The translations under genes and the position numbers were made by a program. A model generated the notes under the pieces. That model had not been told where the DNA came from, made no database searches, and worked only from the letters and a program-made list of their open reading frames with translations. Below, one piece after another: positions 21,653-32,103 of a stretch of 64,000 nucleotides of DNA. Origin of the DNA: Cylindrotheca closterium. Its lineage: Eukaryota > Bacillariophyta > Bacillariophyceae > Bacillariales > Bacillariaceae. Location of the stretch: the NCBI GenBank assembly GCA_933822405.4, contig CAKOGP040001224.1, forward strand, positions 127,825 to 191,824, given 5' to 3'. How positions within the stretch are numbered: the first letter of the stretch is position 1; every line of letters starts with the position of its first letter.

Positions 21653-22971
21653 ATGAGTGAAGCCACATTAAGCGAATTCATCACACCATCAGTCGCAATC
21701 GCAGTGTTGGGCATTATTGTATCGTCATCATTCTTCTTCAAACCTACTTCAGCCATGACAATTATTAAGCATTCGCAACGAACCGTCTTTGGATCCAAGG
21801 TTACCATCGAGATTGATGATGACTGCTTTCCTACGGACAAAGAAATCGAAACCATGGACGTGAACCTTCCAGGATGCCAGCACGATTACTTTGAATCGAA
21901 ATCCCATGGCGGTGCCAAGTTGCATTACCGATACTGGCTACCACCAAAGGGAAATGTCAAGGGAGTTGCCGTGTTCTTTCATGGCATCAATTCGCATTCG
22001 GGACGTGGATTTGTCGTCGATGGACGCAAACTTTCGTTTTCACTCATGACCGAGCAATTTCTGAACCAAGGGATCGCCCTTTACTTGATGGACCAGTACG
22101 GTCATGGGTTTTCAGAAGGATCTCGCTTCTTGATCAAGAAATGGGAAATGAACAAGCAAGATTGCATTGATTTTGCCAACTTTATCGCTGAAAAGTATAG
22201 TGCTGATTCGAAGAAGAAGGCTCCTCCCCTCTTTATCGCGGGAGAATCCTTTGGAGGATGCATGGCCATTCACACATCCAAGTACTGTCAAGATACTGCC
22301 GATACTTCCCCCGCTGGAAAGTTGTTTGATTCCATGCTCTTGACGGCACCAGCCATTCATGCGGATCTTCCAGGTTTTCCAGTCTATCAAATTCTGCGTT
22401 ATATTATTGCACCTCTCATGCCCACGAAACGGCCGTTCTTTATGCCACATCCCATTCCGGTGAGTAAACCACGTATAGTGCAACAGGTCGCATTGGACTT
22501 TTTGTCATCGTGACAATGAGGATGAAGAATGGAAAAAGGAATGAATCATAATCATCATCTCATCCCTTTTCCAATGTTGTGTGTAAAACGTAGCCCGAAC
22601 GTATCTGGAGAGACCAGCGAGCCATGGAATTCTTTACCTCTCCTCAAAACGAAAAATGGGGGTTGGAAGAAGCTGGCAAAAAGCTTCGGCTAGGAACTGC
22701 ATTGGGATGCGTCGTGGCCATGGAGAATGCCTGCAATCACGTCATTCCCGAATTCTCAGTTCCCTTTTGCATCATTCATGGGACTCAGGATGACGGGGTT
22801 CCCATTGCCGGATCGGAATTCATGATGGAAACATGTCAAACACTAGAAGAGGACAAGGAACTCCACGCTATGGACGGAGCGAGGCACGAAGTCTTTTGTG
22901 ATCCATTGGCGGAAGAAGCCATTGGGCATTGGATGAAGTTTCTAAAGAAACGATTGGACAAACAAAGCTAA
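21653..22971 (+). CDS. alpha/beta hydrolase, monoacylglycerol-lipase-like
   Basis: Model join(21653..22459, 22594..22971) gives 394 residues. The 134-bp intron has GTGAGT...GTAG ends and joins HPIP to PERIWRDQRA in frame. The hydrolase domain (about 75-390) shows the oxyanion HGIN motif (115-118), the nucleophile elbow GESFG with S199, the acid in HGTQDDGVP (D335 or D336) and H367 in DGARHEVF: a complete triad of the monoglyceride lipase/lysophospholipase family. An N-terminal hydrophobic segment (about 12-30) may anchor it to a membrane or act as a signal. Substrate is inferred to be monoacylglycerol or a lysolipid. It lies between the two TPR/MORN duplicated units. Confidence 0.85.
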
Positions 22972-23147
22972 AAGAACAAGTTCGAAATCACGGGATGAAG
23001 AAACCAATCTGGCGCAAGGTACTACAACGGGATTTTGTCGAACAAATCAGAAAGAAGGCTTCATAGTACTAGAACGGCCCAGTGCATATTGCATATTTAT
23101 CCACATTAAATTCCTCTTATCTTGCATTTTCACCTACATAAGCTTCC

Positions 23148-23513
23148 CAACGATGGAAGCTCGTTATTTTTCGTTAAAACCTCAATCACAAATGGATGTG
23201 TGTGCTTCACCAAAGACTAATCTGGCACTGTTGCTTTCAGCCTTGATTGAGAACCATTATATTCCTTTGTTAAAAGTCCAACAACAGAATAACTTGGAGC
23301 ATCGCCCCTCATATTCGAGAAGGGATCTTGGTCAGGTCTAGATGTGCCTTCACTTTCATCACAATCCACCTGATGATTATGATTCAGTTTCAGTTTGTTG
23401 TTGTCAGAACAAGGTCCTCCAGTGGACAAGCATTCTTCGCTCTCAGGTCGTGTGACTTTACTTTCATCACAAGCTTGATTATGATGATTCAAATCGACAA
23501 AAGTTTCAGTCAT
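23148..23513 (-). pseudogene. TPR-protein gene remnant with all TPRs deleted
   Basis: The frame from ATG 23513 to the stop at 23217 encodes 98 residues matching the acidic leader of the TPR protein at 17211-19320 (NQACD, then QDPFSNMRGDAPS and GLLTKE versus NQACD, QDPFACMRGGAPS, GLSTKE). Immediately after it, 23148-23225 aligns with the last about 25 codons of the same protein (the region ending ELPLLG), out of frame. Roughly 1.7 kb holding every TPR is therefore missing. A 98-residue leader peptide could still be made. It is the decayed TPR partner of duplicated unit 2. Confidence 0.8.
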
Positions 23514-23925
23514 TGTGTTATTTTCGTTCAGTTGATACGTCCCTTTTGAAAGAAGAATGAAATCGTAATTTATATGAGCAGAGTATCAGGGCAGGCACGC
23601 TTTTTTATGAATATATTTCCTCCAAAACGCGCTCGTCGTGCGCGCTATTACTTCCTTGAAACCCGCTTCAAGAATACCTACCGGTACACGTGTACCGTAC
23701 CACAGTATTTCAAAATACACGTGTACACAAAAATAACGGATTGGATACCGGTAGAAATATATTTCAAAACATAAAATTATGTCATGATGACGACGATCAT
23801 AAAACGGAATGCTTACAGTTGTGTCCAAAAGACACGACAACTGAATCGACTTCTTGCAGCTACTCATACTTCTACAGTCAACATCAAACCATATTGAAGA
23901 CCGCCACAAAGCCCCAACCTACAGC
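23514..23925. promoter_or_regulatory. divergent promoter region, duplicated unit 2, palindrome-rich
   Basis: Palindromes are dense here: CGGTACACGTGTACCG (23682-23697), TACACGTGTA (23716-23725), TACCGGTA (23746-23753) and GAAATATATTTC (23754-23765). Two contain CACGTG, the core bound by bHLH/bZIP factors in other eukaryotes. Equivalent elements occur in unit 1 (19456-19668). The 5' part of the MORN gene transcript probably begins here too. Confidence 0.5.
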
Positions 23926-24076
23926 AGCGAGACCTAGTTGCAGTCCTTTAGAATTGGGCGGTCAAGACCAAGAGACTATTAAGGCGGGAAAGGAGGCCCT
24001 GTTGCAACAACAAAGACCTTCGAAATCTCCCAGACACAATGCTCCAGAGAAAGCAAAAGAGGCAAAACCAGGAGGA

Positions 24077-24701
24077 ATGGAGGACGACAAAAAGAAATCC
24101 AGTTATGGAGGTCATTCAGTTCTTTCCTTCCAGATCGAGCATGACATGCAAAACATAAAAATTGTGGAGAAACTAAGAATGGGAAGCAAGAAGGACAGAG
24201 TATACAGTGGTTCAATGATGGACGATAAGCCTCATGGCATGATTTATGATAACGGCCGGGTACTCATCGGAAATTGGTGTGTATCGATGGTCATTTGCTC
24301 CCTTCAAGCATCAGGTCGTCAATACTCACCTACTGTCCCTCTTCTTTCACAGGGCACATGGAGTCTTCCAAGGCCAAGGATGTGCAATCTATGAGAACGG
24401 GGATAAGTGTTTTGGGTCCTTTTTGAAGGGCATGGCGGATGGCTACGTAACTTACATGACAAAGTTCTCCAAGTACGTTGGTGATTTCCAAGAGAATACC
24501 CGGCATGGGAACGGAGTCTATAATGACATTCAAATGGGCTTATACAATGGTGACTTTGTCGCTGGTAGGTTCGAAGGCCTTGGTGTGCATACAGCAATGA
24601 ATGGGAACATCACAAAAGGACGTTTCGAGAACTGGAAAATCAAAAATAAAGCAGCCACTAGCAATGAGGCTGACGTCAAGAAAGCCTGCTCGAAGATGTA
24701 A
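24077..24701 (+). CDS. MORN-repeat protein
   Basis: Model join(24077..24276, 24353..24701), 182 residues, with a 76-bp GTGTGT...CACAG intron joining IGNW to AHGVFQ. MORN-like units are visible: YSGSMMDDKPHG, CFGSFLKGMADGYVTY, YVGDFQENTRHGNGVY and YNGDFVAGRFEGLGVH, ending in a basic tail. MORN repeats usually bind membranes or act as scaffolds; the role here is unknown. The frame stays open upstream to 23690 without an ATG, and the stretch QDQETIKAGKEALLQQQ is conserved with unit 1, so an upstream exon spliced near a CAG at about 23924 may supply the real start. It is the intact MORN partner of unit 2. Confidence 0.72.
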
Positions 24702-24797
24702 AGCGACGAGGAAGCTGGGTCCAGCGCCCTTCATATGCAGACAGAAGTCTCGCTTTGCAAATTCCAAACGATATCCATAGTACATTCCTCTTATATT

Positions 24798-25732
24798 TTA
24801 TGCATCTTCTACCTCCTCAACTTCCGCGTCTATTACCGTATCATCAGCGGAAATTGCTTTGGCAGGGGCATTTTCTGGATTGAAAACAGCTTTGAAGGTT
24901 GCAGTGAATTGAAGGTCGTCTCCCACCTTGTACGCCTTGGCCATGTCGGGGACATTTTCCAAAACTTCCACTTCTCCTTTGCTATAGCATTAGAAAATAG
25001 AGCCAAGCAATCAATGCATAAATCGTATAAGAGTGTCGTCATGCAACAAGTGAATGAATCAAGAAAATGGCGTCAGATACAAATGATTTGTCATCAATTA
25101 TCCCTCGCTGCATCACCATGGCGCCATATATATATATATTGCGTACCTTCCGGGGAGGGACTTTAGACCATACGCTTCTACAGCAGACTTGACAGTTTCA
25201 ATGATACCCTCTTGCACAGCAAATCCCTTGATTTGTGGCATGGCATAAGGAGGAACTTGACCCTATTATCATGTTATCGTTTGACAAGACAAAGAAAGAT
25301 GGAAAGAAGAATGAATCATTGCAAATAGGTGAGATTCATGCTTGTAAGTTTCTCATCGAACCTCAGAGTTCATTCTCTCATGGTCCGTACCTTTCGGAAT
25401 CCAGGAAAGTCGGCCTTTTTGGCGGCATCCTTCAAGATTTGTGTATTCATTTGCTTGATCAAAGCACCCTCGGCAGTAGCAGTGAGCCAGAATTTGTAGA
25501 CGGTACCATCCTCATCCTGGACGCTATCAGCTTCTCCCATGTTCTTCATACGGCTTCCAGGCATGGTCTTGACTGCAGTCACTTCCTCTCCACCTTCGGG
25601 CTCGGGAATCAACTCGATCGAAGCGGCGAGGGCAGAAGGTCGAACAGTCACCATTGGCGATTGGCTCACAAATGCGTTGGCAACATGATGGGAAAGAAGT
25701 GAAAGGGTCAAAGCGATATAGTAGACTTTCAT
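24798..25732 (-). CDS. plastid-targeted trigger-factor-type ribosome-binding domain protein
   Basis: Model join(25732..25391, 25262..25147, 24981..24798), 213 residues; both introns (GTACGG...ATAG, 128 bp; GTACGC...ATAG, 165 bp) keep frame. Joining exons 1 and 2 reconstitutes PGFRKGQVP, the trigger-factor signature loop that binds ribosomal protein L23 at the exit tunnel. Exon 3 encodes KGEVEVLENVPDMAKAYK, GDDLQFTATFKA and an acidic tail. The N-terminus is a signal peptide followed by ANAFVSQS, an ASAFAP-like plastid motif. Bacterial trigger factor is over 400 residues; here the PPIase and C-terminal chaperone domains are absent, so only the N-domain remains. A role with nascent plastid proteins is inferred. 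Confidence 0.82.
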
Positions 25733-25948
25733 TTTGGAACTGTTGAGGCCAATTGTCTCCTGAGTGTTGAATGGATGACAGAAGTTTTTTGTGATGTGTT
25801 GGTTGGATGATTGTGTTCCAATCCCGAGTCAGTCGAATGACGTTTTGATGGTCGCAGTCTGTCATGCGCGCCTCCAAGATACAGAATGATCCAAATCTTA
25901 TTAGCGTAAAAAATAACTTCGAATCCAAAACACCGCAACGAAGAAAAG

Positions 25949-28805
25949 ATGAGAACATGCGGGTATTCTCACTTGTTTGTGAGCCTCCTGTGGCTTATAT
26001 CCAGCTGTTTACCGGCTTCTAAAGCCTCACTGTATCCGCCAGACCAACAACGCTTGGAAGCAATCCGAGCTGAAGCAACGGAAGAAGCAACACTATTGGA
26101 TGAAGAATTGGATTGCGGCATGCGGCGTTTGATGCTCAAGGCTGCCAAGAAGGCTGTTCCTTGGAGGAAAGATATGTTTGACGTTTATCAAGCTCTTGAA
26201 TTGGAAACTAGATGTCATGATCGAGCAGAGCTGGAACCCGAAGAATCATCGGTATCCTACGTCCGACGCCAACTATTGCAAGACGAGTCTCCACAACCTC
26301 AACTGAGGTCTTTTCCATTGGATCCTTCTCAATTCACGGTACATGTGTGCTCAGCGGTTGGTAATGATTCACATGAAGGGAGTCAGAAACGTCCGTTTGC
26401 ATCCTTTGAGCGTGCCCTTGAAGCAACAAGAACCTTTGTAAAAGACTTTCAAAAGAAGATGGGAAGTAGCAATGACAATTTTGCCAATGTTCACCACACA
26501 GGCCCAGTCCCCAATCGGACCATTATTTTGCACGACGGTATTCATTATCTAGGCACTACGGTTCATCTCTCGCCCATGGATTCCAATCTTACTATTCGAA
26601 ATGCCCCTGGTGAAGAAGCTTGGTTCTCTGGCGGCAAGCTGATCAAATCCGCCGACGTGGATTGGACACGAACCGAGTCCAATGAGAACATATGGATGGC
26701 AAGTCTTGCCAATTCTAAGATTGAGGCGGTGACAGGTTTGTTTACCGTAAAGGATCACCAACGAATGACGCTGGCACGATTCCCAAATGCCAATGTGGAA
26801 GAGTGGGACAGTCCCAACCGCTATGTTTCGCGCAATGATGTAGCCGAATGGACATTCCCACCGTTTGGAAAAGTGCCCGAATTCTACTCGATTGACTTGA
26901 CTCAGCCTGACAACCCAACTGGTCATGTGAAGAATGATAGTATTATGGATCAATACAATTCCTATGGTACCGGTCAAGGTGGAGCATGTGCAACCGTTTG
27001 GGGAGACGAACCATCCTATTGGTGTAGCAATCTAGCAGGTGGTGGATGGGCAGAAGTGGATAAGGCGGCCGCCTTGGCAGGTCGCATGAATATTCCGCGG
27101 GGCATGGTACTCAACAATGCTGCCTCGGAGATATTCCAACGCTCCAAGAATTGGAAAGATCCAAAAGGAGCAATTGTCCATGCTGCGCACTCACAGGGAT
27201 GGAGTTGGCACATGTTCAATATTTCTACTGTGATGCACAATGAAACTTCCGTGACCATCGACTTTGATAAAGGAGGATCTCAGGGTGGTCGGAATTGGGA
27301 ATGCAAGGACGGGAAGGGGCACTTGACTGATTGTGACGGGGATGACAAGATGTTGGAAGGCGGCAGCTGGTATGTGGAAGGAATATTGGAAGAACTGGAT
27401 GCACCTGGAGAGTTCTACTTTGATGAAGACACAAAGCATCTCTACTTGTATCCCATGAAAAATTGCACCGACAAGTCAAAGAGCTGCATTCCGGACATGG
27501 TGGCTACCAACCTGCAGACCATGATCAAGATCGAAGGTACGATGGATGTTCCAGTTCAAAATATTCGCATACAAGGGATCGGATTCCGAGATGCCGCCAA
27601 GACGTACATGGAACAGTGGTCCGCGCCAAGTGGAGGCGATTGGGCTTTGCATCGGGGAGGGGCGATCCACCTAGAAGGTACAGAGGACGTGGCGATTGTG
27701 GATTCAAAGTTTCACAGACTGGATGGCAATGCCATTATGCTCGGTGGCTACTGTCACGATACTCAAATCATGAGATCAGAATTCTCTTGGCTAGGAAATG
27801 GTGCGATTGCCACCTGGGGTGATACCGATGGTTACGATGCCACTGTGCCATCTCAGCCTAGAGGTACCGTGGTCTCACATAATGTCATGTCGAATCTTGG
27901 TCTATACCAGAAACAGAGTTCTGGTTTTGGGCAAAACAAAGCTTGTCTGAATACAGTCACTGATAACGTCATGTTCAATCTTCCAAGAGCTGCGATCAAC
28001 TTCAACGATGGCCTCGGAGGAGGCAACATGGTTCGAGGAAATATCATCTTCAATTCGTGTAGGGAGAGTGGAGATCATGGACCAATCAACAGGTAAGAAA
28101 TCGATAGTGGACGCGCTACTGCTATTGTGTCATCTATAGTCAAAACTCTAACTACTTTTGTCTTTAGCTGGGATCGAATGCCATTTCTGACAAACACTAC
28201 CGGAACAGGACCGTCATTCACGCCACTTCCAACACATACAACGAAGAACTTTATCCTAGCAAACTATGGGGCTTCTGAAGGCTTCGACAACGATGACGGA
28301 AGTTCATGGTATTACACTTACGATAATGTGTTTTATGCAGCCGATGGATTCAAAATGGACTATGGTAAGTCTACTGTCGTCTTCGCCTTCCGCGACAGCA
28401 AGTCTTACTGATCCTTATCGCTTCACAGGAGGCCATGATTCTCGATTCTATGGAAATCTTGTGTACGCTACCAACAAGCATTGCTTTGGAACCGGTTCGT
28501 TTCATAAAGATCATGCGGATACATTTTTCAACAACACTTGTATATTGGCCACTACTCGCAATCCAGCAGATACCAAGGTTGGAACACTCTATCAGTGCTC
28601 GACTGATGGAATGAACCCAACACAGAATCGATACCTGACACAATCGGGCAATGCAACGTGGTCTTGCTTGCCACACTCAGAATTGTTCACGTTGGCTGAA
28701 ATGCAGGATATGGGGTTTGAGGCCAATTCATCAGTTGGAACCATTCCTGATGCAGGGAGTATCATCTCAATGGCAAAGGAAATTCTAGGAATGCAAACTC
28801 TATGA
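25949..28805 (+). CDS. secreted right-handed beta-helix (pectate-lyase-like) protein
   Basis: Model join(25949..28092, 28168..28364, 28429..28805), 905 residues; the introns (75 and 64 bp, GTAAGA...TTTAG and GTAAGT...CACAG) restore INSWDRMPF and DYGGHDSRF. Residues 1-26 are a signal peptide. From F129 a VHVCSAVGNDSHEGS motif followed by RPFASFERALEATR is the usual entry of parallel beta-helix proteins acting on polysaccharide. The helix region is rich in short beta rungs such as HLEGTEDVAIVDSKFHRLDGNAIMLGG and many N-glycosylation sequons are present. Catalytic residues cannot be assigned. A cell-wall or extracellular polysaccharide target is inferred. It is divergent from the trigger-factor-like gene, with about 215 bp between starts. 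Confidence 0.85.
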
Positions 28806-29086
28806 GGTGAAATCAAGATAATGTTAGCACTTCCATGAGCGGAAGCTTCTAAAAACTTAAAACCGCTCAGACCGGCGGATTCGACGCAAGAAATGATGAT
28901 TCATCTACAAACTCTTTCGCACTAAGATAATTGCAGAAAGCTGGCTCTCGCTAGAATGGAACTTGGAATAACCCTTGACTATTGAAGGAGTCTCGTCTCG
29001 CCTGCTCTTGTGGACTTGATACTCGTTGCTCGTATTGCGCGTTGCTATTTAGGACCGAATAGAATAATGTACAGATAACTATTTGT

Positions 29087-31810
29087 TCACTCGCTCAATA
29101 GCCAGTTCTGTCCTCTAGGATTGTTTTCAATAATCGCGTCTCGCGCAGGCCCGGTGCAATTCTTTTCGTGAATAAAGCATGCGGCATAAGATTCAAAGTT
29201 TACTACTCCACAGATGTCACAAACCCATCGTTTCTTCTTTACGCCCAGCTGTCGGTGCCGGTGAGTGGGATGAGCCTTTGCCATGGTAGGAGCATGTTTG
29301 GACTCATTAGTCAACGACGAAATCCTTGACCATGGAGACACTTCGGCATTCCTGTTTGGTAATCTTGTTTCAGAATTGTACTTGTTGTGAGTTGCAAATG
29401 TCTGTTGATCATTTTGACGCATATGTGAGTCTCCTGTAGTCATTCCGGATAGTTTCGTCCAGTTGGCGATGAATTCGTTGGCCAGTTTTTCCTTCTCCTG
29501 GTAGACCCTCATGAGTCGTTCCTTATCAGACAGTGTACGACATTTGAAAGCTGGAGTTGACGTCTCCGTAAAGGGATTTTGTTCAACTTGAAGCATACGC
29601 TCTCCGTCAAACGAGTCTTGTCGCGATTCCACTTTGTAGCCCCTCTGAAACAATTTCTTGTATTCATCATTGGACTCCATTCGGCTTGCAAGTTTCGGAG
29701 AGTGATACGTTGTACGAAAACCAGCTTTACAATGCCTCCCGTATCGGAAACTTTCGTTCCACTTCTCAGAGATTGGTCGACAATCAGCTTTTGGTATGCG
29801 CAATGTCGAGTCGTTGTTTCCTTGCCGCTCGGATTCTCGAGACTTATATTCTTTCCGCGGAACCTCTCGTTTCTTTTCTTCCTGCAGTGGTGTGACTACG
29901 TTGCTTCTCTTCACAACTTGTGGAACACAGATATTTATATTCGGGATAGAATGCCGACCCTTGGCTTCTACTTGCACCCTCGTTGATCTCTGCGCCCGTG
30001 TCACTGGTTTCCTTTTGGATTTGAATCCCTTTTCTGTCTTCTCGAAAGCCCAAGAACGTCTTCTGGAATCATCTTTCCATTCATTTCGTATCCGTGAAGA
30101 CTGATACCCTTCCCATGAGAAACGCTCGCGTGGTGTCTGTAGTGTTTTCCGTGATTGAAAGTCTCTTCTGAAGGTTGTGTTGTCTCTCCATTCCTCACTA
30201 GCACGAGCCGCTTCTTGTTTTTCGCCCTTTGCTGAAATGCTCTTCTGGCTCCCAGAAAATAGTATTTTTAGAAAGTCGGTTCGCCGTGTCTTCGCCTTTT
30301 CATCCCTTATTGTTGCCGAAGTTTGAACAAGTTCCCTTTCTTGTGTATGATGCGAGATGCTCTTTCTACGACTTTCGCAAGACTGTTGGTTTCCGTCCTC
30401 GATTTGAATGGCGTCTTGCGCCCTTTCCCCCCTTGTTGACAACCCTCGGTCTTGACAATGATCTCGTTCCTGTGAAATGGATTTGCGACTCTCTCTGTAG
30501 CTTTCACAAGACTGGCGGTCTTCTTGTTTGCCTTCAAATAGTCGCTCTTCATTCTGAGATGAATTTCTCGGTGGGCTCGATGGTACTGGTGAAGCCAAGG
30601 GAGATGAATTTCTCGGTGGACTCGGTGGCACTGGTGAAGCCAAGGGAGATGGTCGCTCTTCTTTCTTTATTGAATTTCTCGATGGAACTGGTGAAAATAA
30701 GGAAGATAGTCGCTCTTCTTTCTGAAATGAATTTCTCGGTGGGCTCGGCGGCACTGATGTAAGCAAGGGAGATGGTCGCTCTTCTTTCTGAATGTAAGTT
30801 CTCGATGAAACTGGTGAAAATAAGGAAGATAGTCGCTCTTCTTTCTGAAATGAATTTCTCAGTGGGCTCGGCGGCACTGGTGTAAGCAAGGGAGATGGTC
30901 GCTCTTCTTTCTGAATGTAAGTTCTCGTTGGGCTCGGTGGCACTGGTAGTAGTACCAAGGAAGACTGGCTGACTCTCTGTGATTGTCTATCAGCGTCAGT
31001 CTCCCTTTCGTCCAGCTGTGTCCCTGAAGCTTGTTTGCTTGAAGCAGGTTTCTGTATATTCTCAATAGACTTCCTGCTTTGAATGGATGGGACACAACGC
31101 CATTTGGTTTCCTCGGCTTCTACTGCATCGGCACCAATGCTCTTCTCTGGAGAAGAGGTCTCCTCTGTTTCTACTGCATCAGCTGTACTGCTCTTCTTTG
31201 GAGAAGAGACGGTTATCTTTGTTGGTGTCATTGGTTTTGACGGCGATTTGTCGAGAAGGGTACCACCAGATTCCAACATCCCCTTGGACTGAATAAAGCT
31301 ACCGCTTACTTCTTGTTGCTTGCCATAAACTGGAATGCTTCCACCTTTTGCCTTTGCTAACAATGCAGCAATTTCCATATGGTCAGAGCAACTGTCATCT
31401 TCTTGGTTTGATGACTTTAGACTCATTGTAGAGCTGTGCTCTTCCGACGATTCAGACCTGCTGTCGTCGTCACTACTCTGATGAAAAGTTCTTTGACCAT
31501 GCCCATGTCGCCCCTTCAATCTCCCAGATGCATTCAATCCTAGCGAAAAACGTGATGAATTTAGAGACATGTTGTCTTTCCCTTGGTCTGCTGCATTAAT
31601 ATAGCGAGATGTGGGTGGTATTCGTTGCTGCGATGGCGCATATTTGGAATTTGACGGTACTCGAACTGATCCGGCCTGTGGTGGCAATTCCAGTGATTCC
31701 TCGCTGATACTGCTGATACTGTGGATAGATTGTAATTCCTCGATGGACAATTCTGAGGACTCAATGGAAAGTAGTCTCCTTATCTCCACATCTGGCTCAT
31801 GGTCCACCAT
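29087..31810 (-). CDS. Ser-rich disordered protein with C-terminal zinc finger
   Basis: About 907 residues from the ATG at 31810 (an earlier ATG at 31945 adds 45 hydrophobic codons and is less likely). Most of the protein is charged, Ser/Lys/Glu-rich and probably disordered. A tandem-repeat section lies at 30560-30960. Near the C-terminus WVCDICGVVNFESYAACFIHEKNC gives Cys-x2-Cys, then His-x4-Cys: a single C2HC-type zinc finger. Long helical Arg/Glu-rich segments precede it. The full protein resembles no family I know. It shares a divergent spacer with the PT-rich membrane protein at 32104. Confidence 0.72.
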   Translation of the reverse strand: MVDHEPDVEIRRLLSIESSELSIEELQSIHSISSISEESLELPPQAGSVRVPSNSKYAPSQQRIPPTSRYINAADQGKDNMSLNSSRFSLGLNASGRLKGRHGHGQRTFHQSSDDDSRSESSEEHSSTMSLKSSNQEDDSCSDHMEIAALLAKAKGGSIPVYGKQQEVSGSFIQSKGMLESGGTLLDKSPSKPMTPTKITVSSPKKSSTADAVETEETSSPEKSIGADAVEAEETKWRCVPSIQSRKSIENIQKPASSKQASGTQLDERETDADRQSQRVSQSSLVLLPVPPSPTRTYIQKEERPSPLLTPVPPSPLRNSFQKEERLSSLFSPVSSRTYIQKEERPSPLLTSVPPSPPRNSFQKEERLSSLFSPVPSRNSIKKEERPSPLASPVPPSPPRNSSPLASPVPSSPPRNSSQNEERLFEGKQEDRQSCESYRESRKSISQERDHCQDRGLSTRGERAQDAIQIEDGNQQSCESRRKSISHHTQERELVQTSATIRDEKAKTRRTDFLKILFSGSQKSISAKGEKQEAARASEEWRDNTTFRRDFQSRKTLQTPRERFSWEGYQSSRIRNEWKDDSRRRSWAFEKTEKGFKSKRKPVTRAQRSTRVQVEAKGRHSIPNINICVPQVVKRSNVVTPLQEEKKREVPRKEYKSRESERQGNNDSTLRIPKADCRPISEKWNESFRYGRHCKAGFRTTYHSPKLASRMESNDEYKKLFQRGYKVESRQDSFDGERMLQVEQNPFTETSTPAFKCRTLSDKERLMRVYQEKEKLANEFIANWTKLSGMTTGDSHMRQNDQQTFATHNKYNSETRLPNRNAEVSPWSRISSLTNESKHAPTMAKAHPTHRHRQLGVKKKRWVCDICGVVNFESYAACFIHEKNCTGPARDAIIENNPRGQNWLLSE
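30560..30960 (-). repeat. alternating about 19-codon repeats (KEERPSPL / KEERLSSLF)
   Basis: Two unit types alternate: QKEERPSPLLTPVPPSP and QKEERLSSLFSPV, each ending in a short Arg/Asn/Ser linker. Five or so units are very similar at the DNA level (plus strand word TCGCTCTTCTTTCTGAA recurs). The units carry repeated SP motifs, potential proline-directed phosphorylation sites. Confidence 0.75.
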
Positions 31811-32103
31811 GGTGGATGTTGCTGTGTTCAATTGAATAATTGCCACCACATGGAAAAATTTAGCGATAATGTGTCCGTTGAATAAGTCGACTGAGTCGAA
31901 TTTCAGACCTGGGATTTTGAAAGTGAAACAAAATTGATGCCACATGTTTCACAACAATTCATTCACATGATGATTACCATCACTTTGAAATGGCAAAGAA
32001 ATGAAATTTATACCAAGATCTGCCTCCATCCGGTGGCAAGATGTCTCACAAATCGAAAGCCCAGCGATTTTTATAAGCTTACATTTCCAACCAAGCAAAA
32101 ACA

